Below, piece by piece: positions 1 to 10,109 of a stretch of 64,000 nt of DNA. The notes beneath the pieces are model-generated. The model did no database searches, was not told the DNA's origin, and saw only the letters and a list, made by a program, of their open reading frames with translations. This DNA comes from Phyto melanocephala (taxonomy: Eukaryota > Arthropoda > Insecta > Diptera > Rhinophoridae). The translations under genes were made by a program, and so were the position numbers. Every line of letters starts with the position of its first letter. Position 1 is the first letter of the stretch. The stretch lies in NCBI GenBank assembly GCA_941918925.1, contig OW799236.1, positions 75,420,465-75,484,464 on the forward strand, given 5' to 3'.

Positions 1-483
1 TATTTAAGAAATTATTATCATTTCTTTTTATAATGATAATATTTGTATGGTTTAATTATGTATTTAACAAAATATCGGCCAAATGGCCCTCCCTGAGGCG
101 ATGTTGACTGCTCTTTTGCCACACTATGGCAAAAAACTGCAATGGTTCCCATTCAACGAACTAAGAAGGCATTCACAGGTTTTCTAACATTTTATACAGA
201 CCTGTTTTGCAGAAATTTAAATATTTTTTACAATTCTCCCGATTGTGGACGAATTTTAACGATTATGTTGATCAAAAGAATTTCGAAGTGCACAAAATGC
301 ATTTTGATTTGAACGCCCATTTTTATCAAAAAACTGAATAACTTTAAAACGTTGCTCATTTGCGTATCTTTCCACGGATCAAATTGAGTAAGTTTGAGAT
401 TGAGAAATGTCAAATGAAATGCAGAAAACAAATTTAAGGTCTAGGTGTAGTTCACCATGGGCCCTTAAAGTTTAACCACCCTC
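1..483 (-). mobile_element. Mariner-type deletion derivative, cut by the window edge
   Basis: This matches the complete 607-bp copy at 35588-36194 over nearly all its visible length. It ends in CCACCCTC, the inverted repeat of this family, next to a TA. Fragments of transposase N-terminal helix-turn-helix coding and of the C-terminal GGHLADI-type coding are recognisable but broken by stops. Confidence 0.7.
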
Positions 484-626
484 TACAAAGAAAGTGATAC
501 ATATTTTATTATAAAAAGATTATTCCATAGCGATTAACAAAATAATAAATATTGTGCTATAAATGTACACAAAATTGGTGGTGGGTATAAAAGATTCGGC
601 ACAGCCAAATATAGTGCTCTTACTTG
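1..626 (+). mobile_element. Family B Helentron/mini-me-like end, interrupted by a mariner derivative
   Basis: Bases 484-626 are the hairpin end of family B (ending GGGTATAAAAGATTCGGC...CTCTTACTTG). Bases 1-483 are an inserted mariner-type derivative whose outer end abuts a TA at 484-485. The insert continues past the window edge. The same insert sits at the same site in the B copy at 35445-38170. Confidence 0.75.
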
Positions 627-1364
627 TTTTTTTTTTATTTTGTTTTTAGTATATTTAGATTTATTTATATTAAAAAATAATTTTTAAGAGCAAAACATAT
701 GTATTCCTATATAAATTTAGTGCACGTGATAGCTATTAGGCCATTCTTACCAAATTTACCACTTGACTTAATTAAAGTACCCAAAAATTTTCAAATAATA
801 TTTTACCTTTTATTTGCTTTATTTTTTTCATTCTCTGTAAAATATACATATGTAATTGTATTTACTTACATATGTATATAATATTTGTTCGTTTTAATTC
901 AAAACGCGTGTTGAACTAAAAAGCAATACTAGAGAAAAGACATAGAACCCTTTTAAAATGCTTTCTTTTGCAAAAGTGTACCGTTAAAGAGAACGGTATA
1001 AAATATTGAAAGGCGAATTTATATTTTTTATTTAAATAGCGTTCATTATTCCAAGATCATCAAAAGCGATCAGCCTGGTTTGCTTAGTTTGACTTAATTT
1101 ATAAGGCACTTCAGTTGTAGTTTCTCCAAATATTGGAAATATTTTTTCTTTATTGTAAAATAAGTATTTATAAATATACATACATTTATTTAAATGTTTT
1201 GCTTATTTATTTAGTACAAAAATAAATTCTTTAAAATATTTATAATCTTGTTCATTCCATCTCAATTATATATCACTGAAATACTTATGTATGTACATAT
1301 CTACATACAAATAGCCTTAAGAACTAGAATATATAACTAAAGTATCTTAAGCTACTGAAACATT
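627..1364. other. 3' flank of the lipase gene
   Basis: AT-rich sequence with no gene or repeat end that I recognise apart from the candidate polyadenylation signals. The 60-codon frame at 699-881 looks fortuitous. Confidence 0.5.
1185..1211 (-). terminator. Candidate polyadenylation signals of the lipase gene
   Basis: Two AATAAA hexamers on the minus strand (1190-1185 and 1211-1206) lie about 155-175 nt past the stop codon. In sequence this AT-rich such hexamers are common by chance, so the exact end is uncertain. Confidence 0.4.
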
Positions 1365-4300
1365 CTAAAATTCACCTTTTTCTACCATTCCCATAATCTT
1401 TATTACCTTATTGTACAACAGATCTCTGGCATTTGTTCCCCAAACAAAATCTAAATGATTAAAATTATTATAATTAATCTTAAATTTGCCCACAACATTT
1501 GGCAAACGTTGATGTAATTTTTCCACATCCACTGGTTCGGCCAGCCAATCATTGATGGAATAGTGTAGGGCAACTTTGGCTTTAACGTTGCCCAAATTGT
1601 ATTCCGGCGGTGTAATTGAATTGTAACGCCAATGATTACGTATCCACCCATAGTCATATTGTCTGAAATATCCACTTCGTTTAAGTTGGCCAAAATGTTG
1701 CATTTGCTTGGTAGCAGCACCGGCGGGTACATGACCCAATACCACCGGCAACATGGTCTCATTCATTTGTTTCTTATCAAAACCGACTATCAAAAAAATA
1801 ACATTCGAACAAATGGCTTCGGTTATAAAATCTTCATCGCAGATTATTTGATTAAACATAACGATGAAATCATTGCTGGGTAGAAATTCATGGGCTCCAA
1901 TAAGCTTTAAAAGTAACTGTATAAAGAAAAGCACATACAGTTATTATTAAATTATCTTTTTCGTACACGAAAAACACTTACTGTTAATGGCTCATGGAAA
2001 AAGGCCAAAAATTGTACGACTGGACTTTTAGCATGTTTTACAAATGCCACCGGTGCCAGAGCCTGCATTAATGTAATTTTATCACTCATTTCGGGATGTT
2101 CACTACACATTACGAAAAACGTCATCGTACCCTGGGAATGGCCAATGTAATGAAGACGGTTATGTTCGGTTTTATTGAGAACGTAATTGATGGTTGCGGG
2201 TAAATCATACTTTCCCATCTCATGAAATGTAAAGTCCCAAAATGCCGCATGTTTAGTGGTGTATTTGATGTGTTTCCGGGAGTAAGTATTGCCGCGCATA
2301 TTAGCCATCCAAACATCGTAACCTTTGTCGTACAGAAGATAAGCTGAAATTGAGAAAAGAAAAAAGATTAAATTTTATATTATATGCATAATTATTATTA
2401 GTATAAACATGTCATAATATGAAAATACGTCATAGAATGGATGTCTTATGGCATTACAATTTAACGCCCGTATTCAAGTGTTTACGCAATTCGTTGGGGG
2501 TTTTCAAATCGATTACCCCATAGTTCTCTTATCTTTTGCTTAAGGGTAATAAGAATTTCTTGCAAAATGTAAACAAAATACATGCGTAAATAATATATAC
2601 ATATGTATGTATGTTTGTATGTACATATTTAAAAATTTTTTTAGTTTTTTATTTATTCGAAAAATAAAACTGGCTGAACAAATAATCTTTGAAGACCAAG
2701 AAATGGTGGCACTACTCCATAAAGATTGTTGTTAAACTCAACAGGAGCCTGCAAGATCATTGAAAGTAACTTAGGCAATGATTCAAAACGTTAATGAGGG
2801 GCAGACTTCATCAGAAAGCAGAGAAATCGGAAACCATCCAAATTGTTGATTGTGAAACTTGAACGATGATTTTGCATATCGGAAATGCTGCTTTAACGCT
2901 ATAAACGGAAATCGCTTTTGTACTGAATCAATACTTCAGATAAAAAATGAATCCATTAGGATTACCACAAGCATAATATATCGTTAATAAAGCCCGTCAA
3001 CCAGCTAAATTTAAACCAGTGGCAAATATTCATTACACGCATGTAATTTTCTGTATTAAGTGAGACCCATCAATTATGAACTACTGATATCTGTATAAAT
3101 CATCACAAGGAACCGATAAGGAACACAACTGATTTGTTTGACGCGAGAATTGGCTGAAAAACGGCCTGAATATGAGGCCAGGCATGAAATCGTAATATTT
3201 CATCTTGGCAACGTTCGGCCACATGTTTTTTAATAAAAGGTGTAGGCAAGATTTGTCTCACCCGCCATATAGTTCAGATTAAAGCTTAATATTTCTTTCA
3301 AAAGCAAGGCAAACAAGAAAGTTACCGCCAACGAAGAAGGATAAAGAGCAGGGAATACCAATTATTTGGTGTTAAATGTTTCCATTTATTAAAGAATATA
3401 TTTTATGACCTAATTTGTATATCCACCACTAAGAAAATAGTCATATTTTCACATATTTTCTTTGACACGCCTTCCTTAATGCCCACCTGTAAGATATGCC
3501 ATTATCTACTATTAATAAAATTTTAAGGTTCTATGAACCGACAAAAATAGATATAGCTGAAATTTCATCAGTATGGTTTCCGAAACAAAGAAAAACAAGT
3601 AACAGTGCTATATTCGGCCATGCCGAATCTTATATACCCTTCACAACGTGTAGTCATGCAATAACAATTGTTTGTATCACCATTCATCTCATATAAAATA
3701 CGTACATATATGTAAAAAACATACAAAAAAAAAATTACAAAAAAAAAATATATTAAAAATAAAAAAAATATATAAAAAAATATTAGAAAAAAAATTAAAA
3801 AAAAATTTTAAAAATTTTTTTTAAAAAATTAAAAAAAAACCAAAAAAAATTAATAAACTATAAATAATATATTAAATAAAATAAAATTTTTTTGGCTCAG
3901 CTGGAATTCGATGCCACGTTTACTTTAACCAGTATGTATGTAGGTTGTTGTTGTAATTGTGAAAAAAAACGATGTGGTCGTGGTTTTTTGCTCATATCTC
4001 AGAAAGTTATGGGGCGATTGTGCTGAATTTTAATAGCGATTCATTCCTGAATATTTCCAAGAGATTGATACCATATAGAGATCTGAGAAACATATAGTTG
4101 CTTCTAAAAGTTGATTTCAACCAACACACGGACAGACGGACAGGCGGTCAGGGCTTAATCGACTCCTCTATTCATAAGCTTAAAAAAAATATATATACTA
4201 TATGGGGTCGGAAATGAAAATTGTAGATATTACAAACGGAATGACAAAGCTACATATATATACCCTTGTGCACCACAGGTGAAGGGTATAAAAACAAAAA

Positions 4301-7300
4301 GTGGGTAGTAGGAGAATTACTTCTACTATTATTAAACTACACTCTAAAACTTTATACCAAATTTAGGATCATATAGTGTGTAAATTATTGTTGAAAAAAT
4401 TCGTAATGTCTAAAATTAAATCGATTTTGTGGTTATTTGTAGCAAAAAAACATAATTTGTCTAATTTTACTCAAAAAAACAAATATGCCGTTAAAAGTGT
4501 TTATTTTTAAACATATTGTGATTAAAAATCTGCTGCATATGCCTAAGTAACATCAAAATGTTGAATATTAAGCATATCTGTCTAAACAGTAGAAAAATGC
4601 TTAAACAAAGCTACAAAAGAAAGAAGAAGCATAAAAGTGTAAACGCTTCAATAGAAGCACGCCATATTTTTCGATAGTGATTAAAACAAATTTATTGTGT
4701 TTAAAGTAATTTAAAGTTTATAATAATTCGTTTCTTTATGTAAATAGTATTTATACCCTGCTTAGATTATATGTTATAAAATAGTGATAGGACAAAGTTA
4801 AGTTTTAAAATTAAAAACGTTTGTGTGCAAAATTTTTAAAAGAAACTGCAAAGTTTAAGAATTTATAATTTGCATTTTTACTCACATAAAGAAAAAAAAC
4901 AATGTGTTTAAGTGTTTGTATTTAAAATGCGGAAAAATGTTTAGCAATTATTATTACTACGCAGTACATTTCACACGGAATCATTCTTCTATGGGCCTCG
5001 ACCGCAAAAACAATTTGCGTTCTCATATTCAGATCAGATGTTTGCTGAACTTTAGCCATTTTTTTTACGCTCATCTTTAAAGAATATAAAGTAATGTTTG
5101 CATTTTCTTAAACCTAAGTTTATAAGACTCTTAAATATATATCCTTTTTGTATTCCACAGTTTGGCTCCACGATGGACGAGGTTAAAGACAATATAGAAA
5201 TAGTTACTCCGTGGATACCTATAGTTGGTAAACGTCATTTTTATACTTGATTTAAATTTAAGAACAATTTTCCTAAATTAAATTTTTCATTTGTACTTTT
5301 AGAAATATCCATAGAGAAAGGTCGTACATCCGCTGCTTATATTTGGGTTGAAAAGGAGATTACATCGAAGGCGAAGGATTTTAATATACTTGATCTAGTT
5401 TTGCAGTTGCTTTGCTATTGTTATACATTTAACATTAACATATTTAGGATAACTAAGGATATATCGCAAACTTTTGAGTTCTTAATGCGATATTTTTTTA
5501 GATTTTATCCCTCGCAAATGAGAGTGAAAAAGCTTCATATAAATAATTTTGGTTTATTTGTGTATAATGTTCTGATTTAATAAATGTAATTTTACAAATA
5601 CAAAAATTTTACGCATTTTTTATAAAAGAAAAAATATTAAAAATTAAACAAAAATGGGAAGAAATTAAACACAATTTGTGTAAAAAATTTAAACATTTTT
5701 TGTTCCAAATTAAACAAATTATGTTCAAAAATCAACACTATGTTTAAAAGAAATAGTTGTGTAATTTTAGGTCGACAATAGCTTGTAAAGTGTTGCCTAC
5801 TATTATCGACCTAATTTTCAGCAAAAGTGTTTTAGAGTGTACTTAGTTTTCTTTTTGAGACCATGTACAAAAAAATTAATTAATAACAAAACGAACTCAT
5901 AAGAAGTAAGAGTGCTATATTCGGCCGTACCCTTCAAAACGTGTAGTCATGCAATAACAATTATTTGTATCACCCAAGGCGAATTCAATAAGGTGAACTT
6001 ATTAGATCAGCTGATCATCAGCTGTTGACTACTTCTAGGGACCAATTGTCAAATTTTTGTGTATTTTTGACATATCGTTTCGTTTTACACTAACAAAATA
6101 CACGTTTGTATTTTTTCACTTTGTAGTTGTTTTAGGGACGATATCACCTTATTGAATTCGCCTTGGTATCACCATTCATCTCATATGAAATACTTACATA
6201 CATATAAAAAACATACATATACATAATAAAATATATCAAAAAATTAAAAATTTATTTTTTGGCTCAGCTGGGTTTCGATGCCACGTTCACTATAACCAGT
6301 ATACCACGTTTGTATGTTGTTGTTGTGTGGTTTTTTTTTCATATCTCAGTTGTTTATGTACCGAGTTTTCTGATTATCATTACTGATCTGCTCCCGAATA
6401 TTTCCAATATTTTAATACTTCACGCGGGTCCAGGCGATGACGGAGGTTATGATGATTTGATTTCAACATACACACGGACAGACTGATAGAGCTTAATCGA
6501 CTCCCCTATTCATAAGCTTTCAGAAAATATATACTTTATGGGGTCGGAAATGAAAATTTCACACGGAAATTTCACACGGAATGACAAACCTCTATATACC
6601 CTTTTTCACTGTGTAAAGGGTATAAAAAGAAACTAATACATATTTAAGTGTAATAAAATCATTCTATAGTGTTTAGAGTTGTTAGCAAAATAATAAATTT
6701 TGTAGTACAAAAGTACACAAATTGGTGGTGGGTATTAAAAATTCAGCACAACCGAATATAGAGCTCTTACTTGTTTTTAATAAAAAGGGTTAATCAATTG
6801 CCACTACGATTATAACAATAAACGCTTTTGAATTATTTTCTCTGAACACAATATTTTGCTGAATATTACCAAGGCTTGAAAAAGTAGAATGAGCTACAAT
6901 AAGCGCCCACATGCGCTCAATCATACTCAAACACCAATGGCATAAAGGTTTTCTTTTAATATTCAAAGCTATTTTTAATGTAATTTTTATGAATGTAATC
7001 TCAGTATATTATTTAAACACAAAGCTATACATACTACTAAAATTGTTTCTTCAAAACGACAATAGCTCCATTGATGAGACTAAAATGATCAAAATCATGA
7101 AAAATCAGACTTATCTGGCAACTATCAAAATTATATTCCGGCTTTTATTAAATAAATTATTAAATTTCATGCATTTGAGTTTGTAAACAAAAATGTTTGT
7201 GTTTTGTTTATCTTCTTCAATCTTTTTGCATATTATTTATCAGCTGTGACAAACTAGTTTTGACATTTCTTTAAAATTTTATTGGTGTTTTTTGTTATTA

Positions 7301-10036
7301 ATTTTTTTTTTTTTTTTTCATTTTACACATTGGTGTTAGGTTTTTTCTGGCGATGCTAAATTAATTACTCGAAGATTTAAACCTACATACATGCACACAT
7401 GTATGTATGTAAGTAAGTAAATAACAAAAGAGTTTAAAAAACACATTAATCGGCAAACTCATCTCTGCAACCAAAAAATTTTTGTTTTCTCAAACAAAAA
7501 AAAAACATTGTTAAAAAATATTGTTTATTAAAAAACAACACAAGAAACATTAAAATTTGAGCTAGTAAAATTATCTTCTGCACTTTTGGCTATACCGGTC
7601 TAAGTCCAACTCTAATTAATATAATAACTACCAAGTTCAATATAATTGATTAGCGATCAATAAGACCTAGACGATTTTTGAAAAAACAAGTATGAGCATT
7701 ATATTCGGCTGTGCCGATTTTTTGATACCCACCACCAATTTTGAGTATATACTTTTATAGCACAAAATTTATTATTTTGTTATTACCAGTAGTCGCTGTA
7801 GAATAATCTCTTTATACTTAAATATGTATTAATTTCTTTATGTAACTTCGATTTGCAATGTTTATCACATAAAACTGGTCAATTCCTTTTATTTGATAAC
7901 AATATTGTGGGGATTAAAGGGGACAAGGATGTTACACTGGCTCTGGCTGTGTGTGCAGTCGCCCCATCTTGTTGAAACCACGTGTGTAAAGAGTACAATG
8001 CATGCGCTCACTGGTTTGGCAAACAGAATTCCGTAATCATGCGTCGATAATTTTCTTCGAGAACTTTCGAAAAAAATGGTTTAATTATCTCATGCATGGA
8101 TGAGGCACACCAAACAGTTACCCTGTTTTAATCGAGGAGACCAGTAACGGCAGTTTTGCTTGTTGGCGTGGCTATTTAAGTGAAAATGAGCCTCGTCGCT
8201 CCAAAAAAAATGGGTTTTACAATGCGCAAACGCTCCAACATCGTTTCATAAATCAAAGTCACACGTTTGCGTAAGTCAAAGTCACTTTATTTCAGCTCTA
8301 GAACGATTTCAATTTTAAAAGGATTAAACTTCAGAACCTTTTTTAAAATATCATGAGTAATCGCTTTTTGAAATCCCAGTGAGGCTGCTCTTTTTCGTAT
8401 TGAAAGTCGAGGATTTTCACATAAACTGCTTTCAACCAGTTTAATGTTTTAGGGAGTCTTTCAAGATCGACTAGGCCCTGACCGTTGGACATTCATAACC
8501 GCACCTACTCTGCACCTACTAACAAATTAAATTAAAACTCGGTCCATCGCGTATTCGCCGAATACCGAACTTTAAACAAAATTGTCGACGAGCAATCATT
8601 ACTCTTAAAATATGTCTCCGAACGCGCAATGGTCACTCGACCACTTCGATATCGTGACTGACAAATCCGCACAATCGATAATTCCAACGGCACCACCCTC
8701 CGCTTAATACTTTTTGAAATTATCGTATTTAGAATATAAATTAGCCACCAGACACCCTGCACAAACATAAGAATCTAAAACTAGTTTTAGAAACTGTATT
8801 CCTTACAGAAATTTTGTGCTTTGACTTACAAATAAAATATATTTTAGGTTTATTAAAAACTTATTTGAAAGATGTGCAGAAATTGGTCAAATAAGCCTTC
8901 AACAAACCTAAAATATTTTTTTATGAATACGATAGTAAATGTTTAAATTTACTATAAAACATAAAAAACACAAATATTGTTAAATAAATAATAAATTATT
9001 CGTTCATAAAAAACAGATTTATTATATATTTTTCTAAGACTTTTACTACTGCCTACTACTTTTTCCAATCGAATTGCTACAAAACTATTAAGTTGGTTTA
9101 AAAAAAAAATTTTAAAAATAAAATGACTGTAAAGATTAAAAAAGCAATAGAAAAATTAATAATAGAGTTATATTCATTTTTGATTTATTTCTATCTTTAC
9201 AAAAAAGTAGCAGAATTAATAATTAATGATTTCGAGTTAATCTATGTGTTTACCCTCTAACTTAAAACTACTCTTGATACTATACATAAGTTTTTGAAAT
9301 ACTACTTTCACAGAAAACCATATTGTTTACTCCACAACTATATCTTAAATGCAACAAAACAAAGCTTTTACTAGAGAGGTCAATTAGTTGTGTTTCTAAC
9401 TAACACCGGTTTTCATAAGGTTTTTTCGATCATCAAAACATAAAGGTTTAGAAAAACAAACAAAAGCAAAACTAAAAAAAAACCGATTAAACCCGATTAA
9501 ATAAAAATATGATGACCCTTTACTTACCTAAGCCCCTTTTAGGTCCCATCAGTACCCAAGTAGCTGAACTGTCCAAAAGACCATGTGTTAGTAAAACTGG
9601 TGTAGCACCTGGTTTAGCTATACGATGAATTTCCAAAATATAACCATCATCGGTTGTAACACTATGCTTTTCCGAGGGATAACCATATTTTTTAATTAAA
9701 TCCGGCTAAATAATATTTACAAAAACACATTATACACATCTAACAAAAAAAAAACAAAAAATCACACAATTTCACACCACCAACCGTTCTCAAAAGTGAA
9801 TCTTCAATTATATCTGGATCAATAGTTTCTTTATTTAAGTTTGTATTTTCCACCGAATTTGTGCTACGCACATTAGCATCTTCACCACCAAATATCGACA
9901 AATAATTACCAAATTTAGGTATATTGAATAAATGTACGTTGCCTACTGAAAAAGACCAAGATTTTGAATCCTTTTCGCCCGCAAAAACGCACAAACTACA
10001 ATTTATTATCAACAAGGCGGTCAATAAAAAACGCAT
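1365..10036 (-). CDS. Secreted alpha/beta-hydrolase lipase, four exons (insect lipase 1/lipase 3-like)
   Basis: Exons, in transcript order, are 10036-9785, 9705-9528, 2343-1982 and 1916-1365. All introns are GT-AG (three of the donors read GTAAGT or GTTGGT) and the phases are 0, 1 and 0. The product is 447 residues, close to the family's 390-440. Residues 1-20 form a hydrophobic signal peptide. Residues about 85-115 match the alpha/beta-hydrolase-associated lipase region (KYGYPSEKHSVTTDDGYIL). HGLLDSS (125 onward) is the oxyanion-hole segment. The nucleophile is Ser213 in GHSQG, the acid is Asp387 in SINDW, and the base is His418 in NFNHLDF. The segment HVPAGAATKQMQHFGQ is also typical of this family. 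Members hydrolyse triacylglycerols, cholesteryl esters or other lipid esters, usually secreted into gut lumen or in lysosomes. No neighbouring gene is visible. The subgroup (Lip1, Lip3, magro-like) cannot be settled here. The gene appears intact. Confidence 0.93.
2695..3290 (+). pseudogene. Decayed mariner transposase relic in lipase intron 2
   Basis: Several frames give mariner-like pieces: a segment resembling SIMNYELL...SSQGTDKEHN, then LAEKRPEYEARHEIVIF with GNVRPHVF, then LSHPPYSSD. In intact mariner transposases these correspond to the stretch before the second catalytic Asp (LQHDNARPHVA) and the PYSPDLAPSD box. The Asp-Asn pair is altered and there are stops and frameshifts throughout. 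It lies opposite to the host gene and cannot encode an active protein. Confidence 0.6.
3596..4291 (-). mobile_element. Family A Helentron/mini-me-like element (copy A1)
   Basis: One end is CAAGTAACAGTGCTATATTC with the ATTCGGC/GCCGAAT hairpin; the other ends GTGCACCACAGGTGAAGGGTAT. Between them lie an A/T-only tract (about 3720-3890), a block reading GGCTCAGCTGGAATTCGATG, a (GGAC/AGAC)n microsatellite and the core ACTTTATGGGGTCGGAAA. It has no coding capacity, as expected for a non-autonomous element. Confidence 0.8.
4340..5839 (+). mobile_element. Inverted-repeat element carrying a spliced mini-gene (copy 1)
   Basis: The ends are CACTCTAAAAC and GTTTTAGAGTG, flanked by TA on both sides. A second copy, very similar along its whole length, is at 22868-24357. 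The first 800 bp have no frame. The last part carries a two-exon coding sequence, and the 3' subterminal region holds a palindrome (TTAGGTCGA...TCGACCTAA). It contains no transposase, so it must be mobilised in trans. The superfamily is not settled; the CAC start and very short flank duplication would be compatible with a CMC-type element, but this is a guess. Confidence 0.75.
5173..5580 (+). CDS. Two-exon reading frame inside the inverted-repeat element, unrecognised 110-residue product
   Basis: An acceptor ending TTCCACAG at 5160 precedes exon 5161-5227, with ATG at 5173. The 75-bp intron 5228-5302 runs GTAAAC to TTTTAG, and exon 5303-5580 ends in TAA. Joining the exons keeps the frame through a split codon (phase 1). 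The product would be 110 residues with no stops. It contains WIPIVEISIEKGRTSAAY, a hydrophobic Cys-rich stretch LDLVLQLLCYCYTF, and DISQTFEFLMRYFFRFYP. AATAAA overlaps the stop (5579-5584). I do not recognise the family. It may be the 3' end of a captured host gene or the remnant of an element-encoded protein. The upstream acceptor implies that a 5' exon exists or existed. Confidence 0.5.
5903..6627 (-). mobile_element. Family A element (copy A2), carrying a nested MITE
   Basis: It runs from AAGTAAGAGTGCTATATTC to the TTTTTCACTGTGTAAAGGGT end. One arm of the ATTCGGC hairpin has been lost. It contains the TATGGGGTCGGAAA core and the TCAGCTGGGTTTCGATG block. The hAT-like MITE at 5975-6165 interrupts it. 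Confidence 0.75.
5975..6165. mobile_element. 191-bp hAT-like MITE with perfect target duplication
   Basis: Its inverted repeats begin CAAGGCGAATTCAATAAG and match perfectly for 22 bp. It is flanked by the exact 8-bp duplication GTATCACC (5967-5974 and 6166-6173). Removing it restores the continuous family A sequence seen in other copies. An 8-bp duplication points to the hAT superfamily. Confidence 0.9.
6628..6773 (+). mobile_element. Family B hairpin-end fragment
   Basis: It ends GGTGGTGGGTATTAAAAATTC...GAGCTCTTACTTG, like 484-626. It directly abuts the end of copy A2 with no spacer. Confidence 0.65.
7687..7860 (-). mobile_element. Family B hairpin-end fragment
   Basis: CAAGTATGAGCATTATATTC with the hairpin TTCGGCTGTGCCGA and the ACCCACCACCAATTTT block, then the start of the B body, truncated near 7860. 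Confidence 0.7.
7920..8500 (-). pseudogene. Decayed mariner-type transposase relic
   Basis: The minus strand gives ESSLCENPRLSIRKRA, then a segment like IEIVLELK and FDLRKR, then VTVWCASS and a piece equivalent to WFQQDGATAHT before D2. These are the landmarks of insect mariner-like transposases from the central helix-turn-helix to the second catalytic Asp. Several stops and frame changes break it. Confidence 0.65.
8829..8931. repeat. Foldback MITE (copy 2 of the 45487 family)
   Basis: Two arms (ATTTTAGGTTTATTAAAAAC and its near inverse) surround a loop of about 20 bp. The sequence is a diverged, opposite-orientation copy of the better preserved palindrome at 45487-45602. Confidence 0.7.
10034..10036 (-). 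promoter_or_regulatory. Chosen lipase start codon with fly-type Kozak context
   Basis: The frame is also open from an ATG at 10084, which would add 16 residues before the signal peptide. I chose 10036 because it is preceded by CAAAA (A at -3), close to the fly consensus, and puts the hydrophobic leader at the very N-terminus. The ATG at 10084 has T at -3 and would lie only about 20 nt from the candidate transcription start. Confidence 0.7.
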
Positions 10037-10100
10037 TTTTGAAAGTCTAAAAAGCCGAGACGTCGTTATCTTCGTCATATTCATTTAAAGTCTAAATAAC

Positions 10101-10108
10101 AACTGATT
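10101..10108 (-). promoter_or_regulatory. Candidate initiator (TCAGTT) for the lipase gene
   Basis: The minus strand reads AATCAGTT, which fits the arthropod initiator TCAGT with +1 at about 10104. This gives a 68-nt leader to the preferred ATG. I see no convincing TATA box 25-30 nt upstream, so this is a sequence match only. Confidence 0.35.
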
Positions 10109-10109
10109 G

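Larger units (their letters stand above)
2344..9527 (-). other. 7.2-kb lipase intron 2 filled with transposon relics
   Basis: The intron is bounded by a GTAAGT donor (9527-9522) and an acceptor ending TTTCAG (2344). Its two sister introns are 79 bp (9706-9784) and 65 bp (1917-1981). Recognisable contents are two mariner relics, the first gene-carrying inverted-repeat element, A elements with a nested hAT-like MITE, two B fragments and a foldback MITE. Nothing is recognised at 2344-2690, 3300-3590, 6780-7680 or 8935-9527. The expansion is best explained by insertions; no host exon is evident inside. Confidence 0.85.

Noticed and set aside
1451..1883. Other frames overlapping lipase exon 4
   Set aside because: They are shadows of the true exon, whose frame gives the conserved C-terminal half of the lipase.
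9740..9784. Extension of lipase exon 1 beyond position 9785
   Set aside because: The frame stays open for a few codons into the intron, but GTTGGT at 9784 joined to the TTTAG acceptor at 9706 restores the conserved lipase text.
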